Below are positions 38,989-47,990 of a stretch of DNA of 64,000 bases, piece by piece; position 1 is the first letter of the stretch; every line of letters starts with the position of its first letter. Source of the stretch: CAWBRT01 sp963791145 (GTDB lineage: Bacteria; Acidobacteriota; Terriglobia; Terriglobales; Acidobacteriaceae); contig CAWBRT010000007.1 in the NCBI GenBank assembly GCA_963791145.1, forward strand, positions 62,001 to 126,000, read 5' to 3'. The notes below the pieces were generated by a model. The model was not told the DNA's origin. It ran no database searches and saw nothing but the letters and a program-made list of their open reading frames with translations. A program made the translations under genes and the position numbers.

Positions 38989-39762
38989 GCGAAGCCGTCA
39001 AGATTCGCGCTGATCGTGGCCATGGAGCGGGAGAGTTCAACCTTTGCTTGAATGATTGCCGAGCCCGTGGGCGATCGACCGACTCTTTGGCACAGGACGC
39101 GGCGGGCACGTCTCCGTCATCCGTCAGCTCTGTCTACCGCTACCAGGATGGCGATAGTCGTCTGTTCCGGGCCAGGCTACAAGAATGCCGGCCGGGCGGC
39201 GCAGCAGGCGATCGCGGAGTATTCGCCGGAGATGATGGTCTCCATCGGTTTTGCCGGCGCGCTTGCTCCGGAGATGAAAGTTGGTGACATTTTCGTGCCG
39301 CGGCACATCATCTCCGAACGGACCGGCTCTGCCTTCACCTCGGCTCGCGGCCAGGGTGTGCTGGTCACCGCCGAAAGGGTTGCCGGGCGAGGAGCGCAAG
39401 CGCCTGCTGTTCACCCGTTTCAGCGCGCAGGCCGTGGACATGGAAGCGGCAGCGGTGGCCGCGAGGCGGCAACCCGTGGCTGCGAGTTCCTGGCGCTCAA
39501 GGTGATTTCCGACGACGCTGCGCACTCGAATGTGGAATTCGTCAGTCCCTTCGTTCGCCCGGAAGGCTTCCGTGCCGGCGCTTTTCTGGCGCACCTATCG
39601 ATTCGTCCCTGGCTGTGGCCGGCGGTGCACAACCTGCAGCGCGACAGCGCCCGCGCCGCGGAGAATCTTTGCGCCGCCGTGCGGGTTCTAGTCTCCAAGG
39701 GAAGAGAAGTGCTGGAGGAGCTTTACAGCCCGGCGCTGCAAGCTGATGTGAAAGGGAATTGA
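38985..39762 (+). CDS. hpnG: Hopanoid-associated nucleoside phosphorylase HpnG (frameshifted)
   Basis: Purine nucleoside phosphorylase-family enzyme that removes adenine from adenosylhopane. VVCSGPGYKNAGRAAQQAI and MMVSIGFAGALAPEMKVGDI are the conserved core; AVDMEAAAVAA (in the alternative frame near 39430) binds the ribose, and EFLALKVISDDAAH follows. Frame changes occur near 39008 (recovering KIALIVAMERE), 39050-39150 and 39385. The ATGA overlap with hpnA shows co-translation. The product would feed the reductase step discussed under the following two genes. Confidence 0.85.
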
Positions 39763-39767
39763 CTTTT

Positions 39768-39873
39768 CAGGGTTTCAAAGTTTCAAGGTTTCAAAGTTTC
39801 GGTCTAATGCTTCGTGGGTTGTGTCCTTGGCGTTCAACCTTGAAACCTTGAAACTCTGTAACTTTGAAACCTT
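39768..39873. repeat. Inverted pair of TTTCAAAG/TTTCAAGG short tandem repeats
   Basis: Left arm 39768-39800 (ggtttcaaagtttcaagg and continuing) and right arm 39836-39873 are inverted degenerate arrays around a 35-bp unique loop. A sister copy is at 56380-56459. It lies in the leader of the first dehydrogenase. Confidence 0.7.
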
Positions 39874-39883
39874 AACTAACGTG

Positions 39884-41005
39884 ATGCAGACCATTACCCA
39901 AAACTCACGCTCCCGCGGCGACGCTATTCCCGCCACCATGCAGGCGGCGGTTTACCGCGGAAAGAACGACGTCAGGATGGAAACCGTTCCGGTTCCCAGC
40001 ATCGGGCCCGGCGAGCTGCTGGTCCGCGTGCACACCTGCGGTATCTGCGGAACCGACCTCAAGAAGATCGCCACCGGATCGCACTCGGCCCCGAGGATCT
40101 TCGGTCATGAGACCGCCGGCCAGGTGGCGGCGGTGGGCGATGGCGTTACCGGTTATCAGCCCGGCGACCGGGTGGTGGTTTTCCACCATATTCCCTGCGG
40201 CGATTGCTTTTACTGTCGTCACAAGGTCTTCGCCCAGTGCGAGGTTTACAAGAAGGTGGGAGTCACTGCCGGCTTCGAGCCCAGCGGCGGCGGCTTCGCC
40301 GAGTATGTCCGCGTAATGGACTGGATTGTGCGCCGCGGCGTGGTCAGAATCCCGCCGGGTGTCTCTTACGAGCAGGCTTCATTCATCGAGCCGGTCAATA
40401 CCTGCTGGAAAGCCGTTGATTCGATGGGCCTTGAAGCCGGCGACACGCTGCTTGTGATCGGCCAGGGAGCCATTGGCATCATTCTTGGCGCGCTGGCCCA
40501 GCGGCGCGGTGTAAGGGTGATTACTTCCGATTTGTTTCCCCAGAGGCTTACAATAAGCACAGGCTTTGGTCTCACGGTCAGCATCGATGCGTCCGCGCAG
40601 GATACCGTCGCCCGTATCCGGGAGATGACGGTAGGTCGGGGGGCGGATGCCGTGATCCTCGCCGCGGGCAGCGATGCCCTGATCAAGACTGCGATCGATT
40701 CCGCGCGTCCCGGGGGAAAGGTGATGCTCTTCGCCCAGACCCAGCACGGCGATGCCATCATCGATCCGGCGGCGATTTGCGTGGACGAGAAAACGCTGAT
40801 GGGTTCCTACAGCGCCTCCGTGGAGCTGCAGGACGAGGTGGCGCGTTTCGTCCTCAGCGGGGAAATGAACCTGCGGGCGCTTTATAGTCATCGCTTCCCC
40901 TTGAGCGGGGCGATTGAGGCTTTGACCCTGGCCGCCCATCCCCAACCGGCGACCATGAAGATCGCGATCCAGCCGGGGTGTACGTGGGAAGGAATGACAG
41001 AGTGA
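39884..41005 (+). CDS. Zinc-dependent medium-chain dehydrogenase, sorbitol-dehydrogenase-like (1)
   Basis: 373-residue MDR protein. Catalytic zinc ligands are in HTCGICGTDL and FGHETAGQVA; the structural zinc lobe is PCGDCFYCRHKVFAQCE; the NAD-binding turn is VIGQGAIGIILGALAQ. This set fits polyol/threonine-type dehydrogenases. ATG 39884 is used because the upstream frame is repeat-derived. It overlaps the next dehydrogenase by 4 bp and sits between hpnG and hpnC on the same strand, suggesting a role in hopanoid side-chain chemistry. The substrate is unknown; alcohol or aldehyde functions on the ribose-derived chain are candidates. Confidence 0.85.
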   Translation: MQTITQNSRSRGDAIPATMQAAVYRGKNDVRMETVPVPSIGPGELLVRVHTCGICGTDLKKIATGSHSAPRIFGHETAGQVAAVGDGVTGYQPGDRVVVFHHIPCGDCFYCRHKVFAQCEVYKKVGVTAGFEPSGGGFAEYVRVMDWIVRRGVVRIPPGVSYEQASFIEPVNTCWKAVDSMGLEAGDTLLVIGQGAIGIILGALAQRRGVRVITSDLFPQRLTISTGFGLTVSIDASAQDTVARIREMTVGRGADAVILAAGSDALIKTAIDSARPGGKVMLFAQTQHGDAIIDPAAICVDEKTLMGSYSASVELQDEVARFVLSGEMNLRALYSHRFPLSGAIEALTLAAHPQPATMKIAIQPGCTWEGMTE

Positions 41006-42049
41006 ACGGACAGATGACAGCCGCGGTCCTCTACGGCAAAGAGGACATCAAGATCGAAAAGGTGCCGATCCCCGCGGTTGGCGAGGGCGAGGTGCTGATC
41101 AAGGTGCAGGTGGCGCTGACCTGCGGCACCGATCTCAAGGTCTATCAAGCGCGGGTATCACGCCAAGATGATCGTGCCGCCCGCCCTCTTCGGGCACGAG
41201 CTGGCCGGCATCATCGAGGAAACCGGGCCCGGCGTGCGCGGCTTCAAGCCGGGCATGCGCGTGGTGGCCCTGAATTCCGCCCCTTGCAAGCAGTGCTTCT
41301 ACTGCTCCAAGCACCAGGAAAACCTCTGCGAGGACCTGCTGTTCAACAACGGCGCCTACGCCGAATACATCCGCATTCCCAGGCGGATCGTCGAGCCGAA
41401 CATGCTCGTCGTTCCCGAGGGAGTCGCCTTCGAAGAGGCGGCCTTGACCGAGCCTCTGGCCTGCGTGGTGCGCGGCTTGCAGGAAACGGGCGTCCGCGTC
41501 GGCGATACCGTGACGGTGATTGGCGCCGGGCCCATCGGCCTGATGTTCGTCAACGTAGCCAAGCTGCTCGGGGCCAACGTGATCGCCATCGTCCTGACCG
41601 ATGAGCAGATTGTCGCCGCCAGGAAGTTCGGCGCCAGCGAGGTGGTGCAGATCGGCAAGGTGACCGATCCGATTCAGGCCGTGCGGGCACTGACGGAAAG
41701 CCGGGGTTCGGACGTGGTGGTCGAGTGCGTCGGCACTCCCGAGACCTGGCAGTGGGCCGTCGACATGGTTCGCAAAGGCGGCACCGTCAACCTTTTTGGC
41801 GGGTGTCCCAGCGGAACCAAGGTGCAGCTCGATACCCAGCGCCTGCACTACTCCGAGATCACGCTGAAGGCGACCTTCCATCACACTCCGGATGCGGTTC
41901 GCCGCGCCTTTGCCCTGATCGCCGAGCACAAGATCAAGCGCGCCGACTACATTACCGGCGAAGCTCCCCTCTCCCGTCTGCAGCACGTGTTGCGGCACAT
42001 GCTGAACGGCAATGGCCAGATCAAAACGGCCATCATTCCCGGGCACTGA
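41002..42049 (+). CDS. Zinc-dependent medium-chain dehydrogenase, sorbitol-dehydrogenase-like (2; frameshifted)
   Basis: Paralogue of the preceding gene. Catalytic zinc segments are VALTCGTDLKVYQ and LFGHELAGIIEETG; the structural zinc lobe is APCKQCFYCSKHQENLCED; the Rossmann turn is VIGAGPIGLMFVNVAKLLGA. One extra base near 41150 (tatcaagcgcggg) breaks the frame between the two zinc segments. Start GTG 41002 overlaps the previous stop; ATG 41014 is an alternative. The two MDR genes are only moderately similar, which points to distinct steps or a heteromer, not a recent duplication. Confidence 0.85.
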
Positions 42050-42061
42050 GGCGCAGCCGCC

Positions 42062-43204
42062 ATGGCCAATGCTTCCAAGACAGGGTGCGCCGCCGCTGCT
42101 GGCAAATCCCCGGACTCGGCTATCGTTGGCGCCCGTTCTGATACTGGTCAGTGGGCTGGCCGTCCGCTGAGGGATCTGCTGGCCGAGGGCTGGAAGCGCC
42201 TGCCTGCCGCTTACCGCATTCCTCCCGAAGCTCCCGCTCTGGAAGAGGCCGAGGCCTATTGCGCGCGCCTGGCGCGCAGCCATTACGAGAACTTTTCCGT
42301 TGCCACCTGGTTCCTGCCCAAGCGATTGCATCAGCACTTCTTCAACGTCTACGCCTACTGCCGCATCTCCGACGACCTGGGCGACGAGGTAGGCGAGCCC
42401 GCCATTTCCCTCGCCCTGCTGGATCGCTGGCAAGAAGAGCTAAACGCCATGTATGCCAACCTCGGCGAGAGCTTTCCGCCGTCGCGGCAACAGCCGGCCA
42501 TGCCAAGGCCGGGGTCCCCAACGAACGACGTTCGTTGGGGTGGTAGGCCACGGCATCCCGTTTTCATAGCCCTGGGTGAGACCGTCCGGCAGTTCGCCAT
42601 CCCGCGCCAGGAGTTCGCCGATCTGTTGACGGCCTTCCGGCAGGACCAGACGGTAACGCGCTACCAGAGCTTCGACGACGTGCTCGGCTATTGCCATAAT
42701 TCCGCCAACCCGGTCGGACGCCTGGTGCTCTACCTCGGCGGCTACCGTGATCCCGAGCGGCAACAGCTCTCCGATTGCACCTGCACGGCCCTGCAGCTCG
42801 CCAACTTTTGGCAAGACGTCTCCGTCGATTACCTCAAGGGCCGCATTTATCTTCCGCTCGATGACATGCGCCGCTTCGGCGTGCCGGAGCAGGCCATCGC
42901 CGAGCGCCGCGCCACTCCCGAATTTCTCTCACTCATGAAGTACGAGGTGGAGGTGGCCCGCGCCTGGTTTGCCCGCGGCCTGCCCCTGGCGGGAAAGGTG
43001 GACCGTGAGCTGGCCCTCGATATCGAGCTGTTCACCCGCGGCGGGCAGGAAATTCTGAATGCCATCGAGCAGCAAGGCTATGACGTGCTGAAGAGCCGTC
43101 CGGCAATCTCCAAGGGGCGCAAGCTGGCGCTCGTGACCGGCGCGCTCTGGCGCCGCTTCCGGCGACGCTCTCCTGAGGCTCCGGCCGCCGGAGGCCGGCA
43201 ATGA
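42062..43204 (+). CDS. hpnC: Hydroxysqualene synthase HpnC, with palindrome-encoded insert
   Basis: Squalene/phytoene synthase family; converts presqualene diphosphate to hydroxysqualene. Asp-rich motifs are VYAYCRISDDLGDEVGE and ALQLANFWQDVSVDYLKGRI. At 380 residues it is well above the usual 280-300. There is an N-terminal Ala/Ser-rich extension of about 35 residues, and about 25 extra residues (GESFPPSRQQPAMPRPG and continuing) inserted before GRPRHPVFIALGET. The insert contains a perfect 12-bp DNA palindrome. Overlaps hpnD by 4 bp. Confidence 0.93.
   Translation: MANASKTGCAAAAGKSPDSAIVGARSDTGQWAGRPLRDLLAEGWKRLPAAYRIPPEAPALEEAEAYCARLARSHYENFSVATWFLPKRLHQHFFNVYAYCRISDDLGDEVGEPAISLALLDRWQEELNAMYANLGESFPPSRQQPAMPRPGSPTNDVRWGGRPRHPVFIALGETVRQFAIPRQEFADLLTAFRQDQTVTRYQSFDDVLGYCHNSANPVGRLVLYLGGYRDPERQQLSDCTCTALQLANFWQDVSVDYLKGRIYLPLDDMRRFGVPEQAIAERRATPEFLSLMKYEVEVARAWFARGLPLAGKVDRELALDIELFTRGGQEILNAIEQQGYDVLKSRPAISKGRKLALVTGALWRRFRRRSPEAPAAGGRQ
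42511..42544. repeat. GGGGTCCCC/GGGGTGG palindromic element copy G, in frame within hpnC
   Basis: Perfect 12-bp arms ccccaacgaacg (42516-42527) and cgttcgttgggg (42529-42540), with the conserved flanks ggggt before and tgg after. The apex (aacgaacg) differs completely from copies A and F yet still pairs. Confidence 0.8.
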
Positions 43205-44124
43205 CCGCCGTCGCGCCGAATCCCCTTCAACTCGACACTGCTTACGGTGTCTGCCGGCACGTGGCCCGCGCTTCCGCCAAGAATTTCTATTACGGATTCA
43301 TGCTGCTGCCGCGCCGCAAGCGCAATGCCTTGTCGGCCGTTTACGCCTTCATGCGCCATGCCGACGATATCTGCGATGCCCCCGGCATGGACGTGGCAGA
43401 ACGACGCCGGATTCTTTACACCTGGCTTGAGTCTTATCACCGCGTGGTGGAAGGCGCTGCTTCCGACGACCCGGTTTTCCTGGCCTTGCGCGACACCCAG
43501 CAGCAGTTCGATATCCCCCTCGCCTTGCTCGACCAGCTTGTCCGCGGCACCGGAATGGATCTTCATGATCCCGCCGAAGCCGGTCCGGGATCGGGCGCAT
43601 CGCCGCAGCCGCTGGTGGCCTATCGCACCTTCGAGGAGCTCTACGAGTACTGCTATCACGTCGCTTCCGTGGTCGGTCTGGTCTGCATTCGCATTTTCGG
43701 GTATCGCGACCGCGGCGCCGAGCCTCTGGCCGAGCATGTCGGCATCGCCTTTCAACTGACCAACATCCTGCGGGACATCAAGGAAGATGCGGAGATGGGC
43801 CGCATTTACATCCCGGAGGAAGAGTTGCGGCACTTCGGCATTACGTCAGCGGAGTTGGCTGGCGGAGCGGATCTGGAACGGCTCCGTCCTCTGCTCGAGA
43901 TGCAGGCGCAGCGCGCGCGCGAGTTCTACACCGCCGCTGGACGCTTGCTGCCCTTGATCGACCATGATGCCCAGCCGGCGCTGGCCGTCCTGGTGGAAAT
44001 CTACTCGCGCCTGCTGCAGAGGATCGAGCAGCGCAATTATGATGTATTCAGCGAGCGCATCCGGCTCAGCACCTGGGAAAAGGTAGGCGTGCTGTGCAGG
44101 GAATGGATGCGCCGTTTCACGTGA
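43201..44124 (+). CDS. hpnD: Presqualene diphosphate synthase HpnD
   Basis: Condenses two farnesyl diphosphates to presqualene diphosphate. First Asp-rich motif: YAFMRHADDICDAPGMD. Second: LTNILRDIKEDAEMGRIYIP. VAYRTFEELYEYCYHVASV precedes it. The N-terminal ARASAKNFYYGFMLLPRRKR is characteristic. A short Gly/Ser insert (AGPGSGASPQP) replaces the usual tight turn. 307 residues. It starts inside the hpnC stop and overlaps hpnE by about 20 bp, so hpnC-D-E are tightly coupled. Confidence 0.95.
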   Translation: MTAVAPNPLQLDTAYGVCRHVARASAKNFYYGFMLLPRRKRNALSAVYAFMRHADDICDAPGMDVAERRRILYTWLESYHRVVEGAASDDPVFLALRDTQQQFDIPLALLDQLVRGTGMDLHDPAEAGPGSGASPQPLVAYRTFEELYEYCYHVASVVGLVCIRIFGYRDRGAEPLAEHVGIAFQLTNILRDIKEDAEMGRIYIPEEELRHFGITSAELAGGADLERLRPLLEMQAQRAREFYTAAGRLLPLIDHDAQPALAVLVEIYSRLLQRIEQRNYDVFSERIRLSTWEKVGVLCREWMRRFT

Positions 44125-45647
44125 TCCTGCAACCGCTACAATCCAGCCGTTCGTCCGCCGCGGACAAGACAACCGTGGGAATCGTAGGCGGAGGCTTGGC
44201 GGGACTGGCCGCGGGCTGCGCCCTGGCGCAGGCGGGATTCGCCGTCACCCTCTTCGAGCGCAAGCCTTACCTCGGCGGCCGCGCCTCTTCCTACGAGCAT
44301 CCGGGAACCGGCCAGGTGGTGGACAACTGCCAGCACGTGCTGCTGGGCTGCTGCACCAACCTGCTCGACTTATACCATCGCCTCGGCGTCGAAGACTGCA
44401 TTCGCTGGTACGACCGGCTGACCTTCATCGAGCCCGGAGGACGGCGAGGAGTTCTGGAAGCCTCAACTCTGCCCGCGCCTCTGCACTCCCTGCGGGCGTT
44501 CTGCAAGTTCCCCCTGCTGTCTTCAGGCGACAAGTTGCGCATTGCCGCAGCCATGGTATCGCTGCTCGAGTCCATTCCCGCCGACGATGGCGGTTCGTTT
44601 CTCGCCTGGCTCAAGCGCAATGCACAAACCAAACGCACGCTCGATCGCTTCTGGTCGCCGGTGCTGGTCAGCGCCTTGAACGAAGAACTGGCCGACGTCT
44701 CCATCCATTACGGCGCCATGGTCTTCCGCGACGCCTTCCTGAAATCGGCGCAGGCCGGACGCATGGGGGTTCCCTCCGTCCCGCTGTCCGAACTCTACGG
44801 CGTGGCGGGCGACTACATCTGCGCGCGCGGCGGAGAGGTACTGCTGCGGGCGCCGGTCGAAAGCCTGGGCGCAACCAACGAACGTGCCTGGGTCAACCTT
44901 TCCTCCGGTTCCGAGAGCGTCTCCCACGAGTTTAATTATGTGATCTCCGCCGTGCCTTTCCATGTCTTGGAACGGCTGATGCCAAAGGTGATGCAGTCGG
45001 ACGCCTTGCGCGAGGATCTCTCTCAGCTTCGCACCTCTCCCATCACCGGCATCCACCTCTGGTTTGATCGCGAGGTGACAGAGCTCGACCATGCCGTGCT
45101 GCTGGAGCGCACCATCCAGTGGATGTTCCAGAAATCGAAAATTCTCCAGCCCCGGCAAAAGCGAAGCTGGCAGGCGATTCCGCCGCAATCAGATGAGACT
45201 TGTAGCGCCGCCGTCCCCGGCGGCGGGCCTGCTTCGAGCGCGGGAAGCTATCTGGAACTGGTCGTCAGTTCATCCAAGACGCTGGTGGACAAGTCGCGCC
45301 AGGAGGTCATCGAGCTGGCGCTCAAGGAGTTGGCCGAGTTCTTTCCCGAAGTCAAAAACGCGCGCCTGCTCAACTCCACGGTCATCAAGGAAATCCACGC
45401 GACCTTCGTGCCGTGCCCAGGCTCGGACCGCTACCGCCCAAAGCAAGCCGGTCCCTGGCAGCGCTTCTTCCTCAGCGGCGACTGGACCGCCACCGGCTGG
45501 CCCGCCACCATGGAGGGCGCAGTGCGCGCCGGTTACGCCGCCGCCGAAGCCTTGACTGCGGCCGCCGGCCCGCCGCAGCGCTTCCTCGTTCCCGACCTCG
45601 CCCCGCAAGGGTTTATGCGGCTCTTCGCCGCGTCCACCGGAGAATAA
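44103..45647 (+). CDS. hpnE: Hydroxysqualene dehydroxylase HpnE, with GC-palindrome insert
   Basis: FAD-dependent amine-oxidase-family enzyme reducing hydroxysqualene to squalene. The dinucleotide motif is VGIVGGGLAGLAAGCALAQA; YLGGRASSYEHPGTGQVVDN follows; GDWTATGWPATMEGAVRAGY is the C-terminal FAD motif. Between QWMFQKSKILQP and SYLELVVSSSKTLVDKSRQE lie about 30 residues absent from the family. They include SAAVPGGGP, encoded by an 8-bp palindrome. Start ATG 44103; GTG 44094 is possible. Confidence 0.93.
   Translation: MDAPFHVILQPLQSSRSSAADKTTVGIVGGGLAGLAAGCALAQAGFAVTLFERKPYLGGRASSYEHPGTGQVVDNCQHVLLGCCTNLLDLYHRLGVEDCIRWYDRLTFIEPGGRRGVLEASTLPAPLHSLRAFCKFPLLSSGDKLRIAAAMVSLLESIPADDGGSFLAWLKRNAQTKRTLDRFWSPVLVSALNEELADVSIHYGAMVFRDAFLKSAQAGRMGVPSVPLSELYGVAGDYICARGGEVLLRAPVESLGATNERAWVNLSSGSESVSHEFNYVISAVPFHVLERLMPKVMQSDALREDLSQLRTSPITGIHLWFDREVTELDHAVLLERTIQWMFQKSKILQPRQKRSWQAIPPQSDETCSAAVPGGGPASSAGSYLELVVSSSKTLVDKSRQEVIELALKELAEFFPEVKNARLLNSTVIKEIHATFVPCPGSDRYRPKQAGPWQRFFLSGDWTATGWPATMEGAVRAGYAAAEALTAAAGPPQRFLVPDLAPQGFMRLFAASTGE
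45203..45230. repeat. GTAG-type GC-rich hairpin in frame within hpnE
   Basis: Perfect 8-bp stem cgccgccg (45207-45214) and cggcggcg (45219-45226) around tccc, preceded by gtag. Related hairpins with a TCC(C/T)CGG or CCCTCGG core stand behind the stops of recN (32108), shc (36555) and yihY (61531). Confidence 0.6.
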
Positions 45648-46064
45648 GGTCTCAGTCCGGGATGGTGGACCGAATCGAGAGCAAGAAGACTTTGACGGTG
45701 CCCCACCTTCGCGACGCGAAGCGGAGCTAAGGTGGGAGACGGCTAGTGAAGGTGCGCCCATATCTGCCGAGTGGAGCGACTTGCTCACTCAAACAGCTTG
45801 TCACCCTGAGGAGCGCCGTGTCGTTCGGCGCGACGTGAGGGTCTATGTATCTGCCTTTCTCGGGCCACGCATCAGCGAAGAAATGCATAGATCGTCACGT
45901 CGGCTCACAAGAGAGGTGAGCCTCCTCACGATGACACCTGTTAAACACAATCGCAGATGCTGGTACCCACTTATCTGCCGAAGACAGATGTGGAAGCCCA
46001 CGCCTTCAGGCGTGGGAAAAGACGTCAAATGCGAGGCGGCTTTAGCCGCTGTGCGAACAGAGAC
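45648..46064. other. Gene-free region with several hairpins, hpnE to HAD dehalogenase
   Basis: No supported gene. Hairpins: cccacctt/aaggtggg (45702-45709, 45729-45736) and cccacgcc/ggcgtggg (45997-46004, 46009-46016), plus half-sites 'catatctgccg' and 'acttatctgccg'. A 'gtcaccctgaggagcgcc' dispersed repeat begins near 45800. Confidence 0.5.
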
Positions 46065-46787
46065 CTACACCGCTCCCATCTTCTTCGCCAGGTCGATCAC
46101 GTCGTCCGCTATGACGTCCCAATTCTGCTCCGCGCGTTGGTCCTGGGTATGTCCTGGGCCGTACTCCATCGGCCGCGCGAAGAAGCCGGTTCGCATTCCG
46201 AGCGAGCGGGCCGCCGCTAGGTCGTAGTTATGCGCGGCCACCAGCATCGCCTGCGCCGGTTTCAGATCGAGCAAAGTCAGCGCCGTCAGATACGCTTCCG
46301 GACGCGGCTTGTACCAGTGCGCATTTTCCGCGCAGAGAATGCAGTCGAACGGCAGTCCGGCAAAGCGCGCCATATCGACCAGCCAGGCGAAGCTGGCGTT
46401 GGAGAGGGGCGAGAGCGCGTACTTGCGTTTCAGCAGTGTCATGCCGGTAACTGTGTCGGGCCAGGGGCGCAGCCTCGTCCATGAGCGGTTCAGGTAATCG
46501 ATCTCCGGCTCGCTCAGGCCCGTAATTTTATACTTTGCCAGCAGGCCATTCAGCGCTTCCCGGTAGAGTACGTCGATCCTCGTCCACGGGCGTTCGCCGC
46601 TGTTGACCTTCGCCATCGAGGGCTTATAGGAGCCCTTCCACTCGTCCAGGAACGCCTCGACGTCAAACGTCAGATGCTTCTGCTGCCGCAGGGCGCGCAG
46701 TTCATCCAACATGCTGCCGCGCCAGTCGACCAGCGTTCCCCAGGTATCGAAAAGTAGCGCCTTCACTTCATCTTTCACGTCTTGCAT
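46065..46787 (-). CDS. HAD type II haloacid dehalogenase-like hydrolase
   Basis: 240-residue hydrolase. Nucleophile motif KALLFDTWGTLVDWRGSML with the catalytic Asp; motif II ALSPLSNASFAWLVDMARF; the Lys of motif III in HWYKPRPEAYLTAL; LVAAHNYDLAAARSLGMRTG near the C-terminus. This pattern matches (S)-2-haloacid dehalogenases and related phosphatases; the true substrate cannot be told from sequence. Convergent with hpnE across a repeat-rich gap. Confidence 0.85.
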   Translation of the reverse strand: MQDVKDEVKALLFDTWGTLVDWRGSMLDELRALRQQKHLTFDVEAFLDEWKGSYKPSMAKVNSGERPWTRIDVLYREALNGLLAKYKITGLSEPEIDYLNRSWTRLRPWPDTVTGMTLLKRKYALSPLSNASFAWLVDMARFAGLPFDCILCAENAHWYKPRPEAYLTALTLLDLKPAQAMLVAAHNYDLAAARSLGMRTGFFARPMEYGPGHTQDQRAEQNWDVIADDVIDLAKKMGAV

Positions 46788-46895
46788 GTGTTCTCCATAT
46801 GCCCATCGCTGGGTGGCGTTTCATATCCGCCGAAGGCAGATGTGTGGTAGTGCGGGATCTCAACTTTATCCAGAGTTATTATCTGCCGGCGTTGA

Positions 46896-47828
46896 TTAGG
46901 ACTCGGAGCCGAGCGGGTGAGCTGCCGGCCTGAGATCGCCGCCTGTTTGCAGGAGCATCTTGTCCTCGTCCATGGCAGCATCGAAGATAACGATTTGTCC
47001 GCGTCCTGTCTTCTTCGCCGCGCACATGGCGATGTCCGCGTTCCGCAGCACCCGTTCCGAGCTCGCATAGTCGGCGGTAGAGCCGCAGATTCCTATGCTA
47101 CAGGAGATATGCACATCGTGCGTCTGGGGCATGCCGGCGGTGGATGAGCGTATCGGGAATGCCGCCGAGAGTTTTTCCACGATTCTTCGCGCCACGCTGG
47201 AGGCGTCACGCTCGTCGGCATCGCCCAGCACCAGGATGAACTCATCTCCGCCCCAGCGGGCGACCAGGTCTCCGGCGCGCACGGAACCCTGGAGTCTTTG
47301 CGCGGCTGCAATCAGGAGAGCATCGCCGCCGGCGTGGCCGAAATTGTCGTTCACGAACTTGAGTCCGTCGAGCTCGGCGAAGAGGATTGTGAATCTGTAT
47401 CCGCCGCGTGCTCGCAGCCGGCGGGCTTTTTCCAGATGCTTCATGCAGAAGGAGCGGTTCGGCAGTCCCGTCAGGCTGTCATAGTCGGCCAGATGGCGCA
47501 AACGCTGTTCGACCACCTCGCGTTGCGACAGCACGCTGTTTAGCTTGCGGTTCAAATGCGCGAGATTCTGAGCGTCGGCGCGCAGCGGCTTAACCAGCAT
47601 GACCCATAACGCGGGGGTGATCGCGATCGTCAGCAGGCAGGAGTCGAGCATGGCTCCCGTGTATGTCGGAAGCCCGTGCGGGAAAATCGCCGCCAGAATC
47701 ACCATGATCGCCCATTCGGCGGTGAAAACAGTGGCGAGAATCCCGATCGCAAGACGTACTGGTGTTACGGCGCTAAAAGGAACATGGGTCGCCTTTGGCC
47801 ATAACCGGCTGAACCACCGCATTAGCAT
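46896..47828 (-). CDS. Membrane-anchored diguanylate cyclase (GGDEF)
   Basis: Makes cyclic di-GMP. Two N-terminal membrane helices (LAIGILATVFTAEWAIMVIL; SCLLTIAITPALWVMLV) lead through a short coiled segment (LNRKLNSVLSQREVVEQRL) into a GGDEF domain starting DYDSLTGLPNRSFCMKHL. The active site reads RWGGDEFILVLGD and is intact. The inhibitory I-site RxxD is present as RAGD, five residues upstream. No other sensor domain or EAL domain is present. Confidence 0.9.
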   Translation of the reverse strand: MLMRWFSRLWPKATHVPFSAVTPVRLAIGILATVFTAEWAIMVILAAIFPHGLPTYTGAMLDSCLLTIAITPALWVMLVKPLRADAQNLAHLNRKLNSVLSQREVVEQRLRHLADYDSLTGLPNRSFCMKHLEKARRLRARGGYRFTILFAELDGLKFVNDNFGHAGGDALLIAAAQRLQGSVRAGDLVARWGGDEFILVLGDADERDASSVARRIVEKLSAAFPIRSSTAGMPQTHDVHISCSIGICGSTADYASSERVLRNADIAMCAAKKTGRGQIVIFDAAMDEDKMLLQTGGDLRPAAHPLGSES

Positions 47829-47900
47829 CCACCATCCCGACAGGAAATAGTCCGAGGAGGCTTGTCGCTACTATCGGCAGTTTCGCCAGATAACTTAAAG

Positions 47901-47983
47901 GAGGGATTAGGGGTTAGGGGATAGGGAGGTAGCGAAGTGCTCGTGTTGCTTTCTAGCCCCTAATCCCTAATCCCTAATCCCTA
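47901..47983. repeat. Inverted pair of CCCTAATCCCTAA short tandem repeats
   Basis: Left arm about 47901-47929 (gggattaggggttagggg) and right arm about 47955-47983 (ccctaatccctaatccct) flank a 25-bp loop. It ends just before the cysK stop. A second, more degenerate copy is at 60297-60360. Confidence 0.65.
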
Positions 47984-47990
47984 CCCTCGC

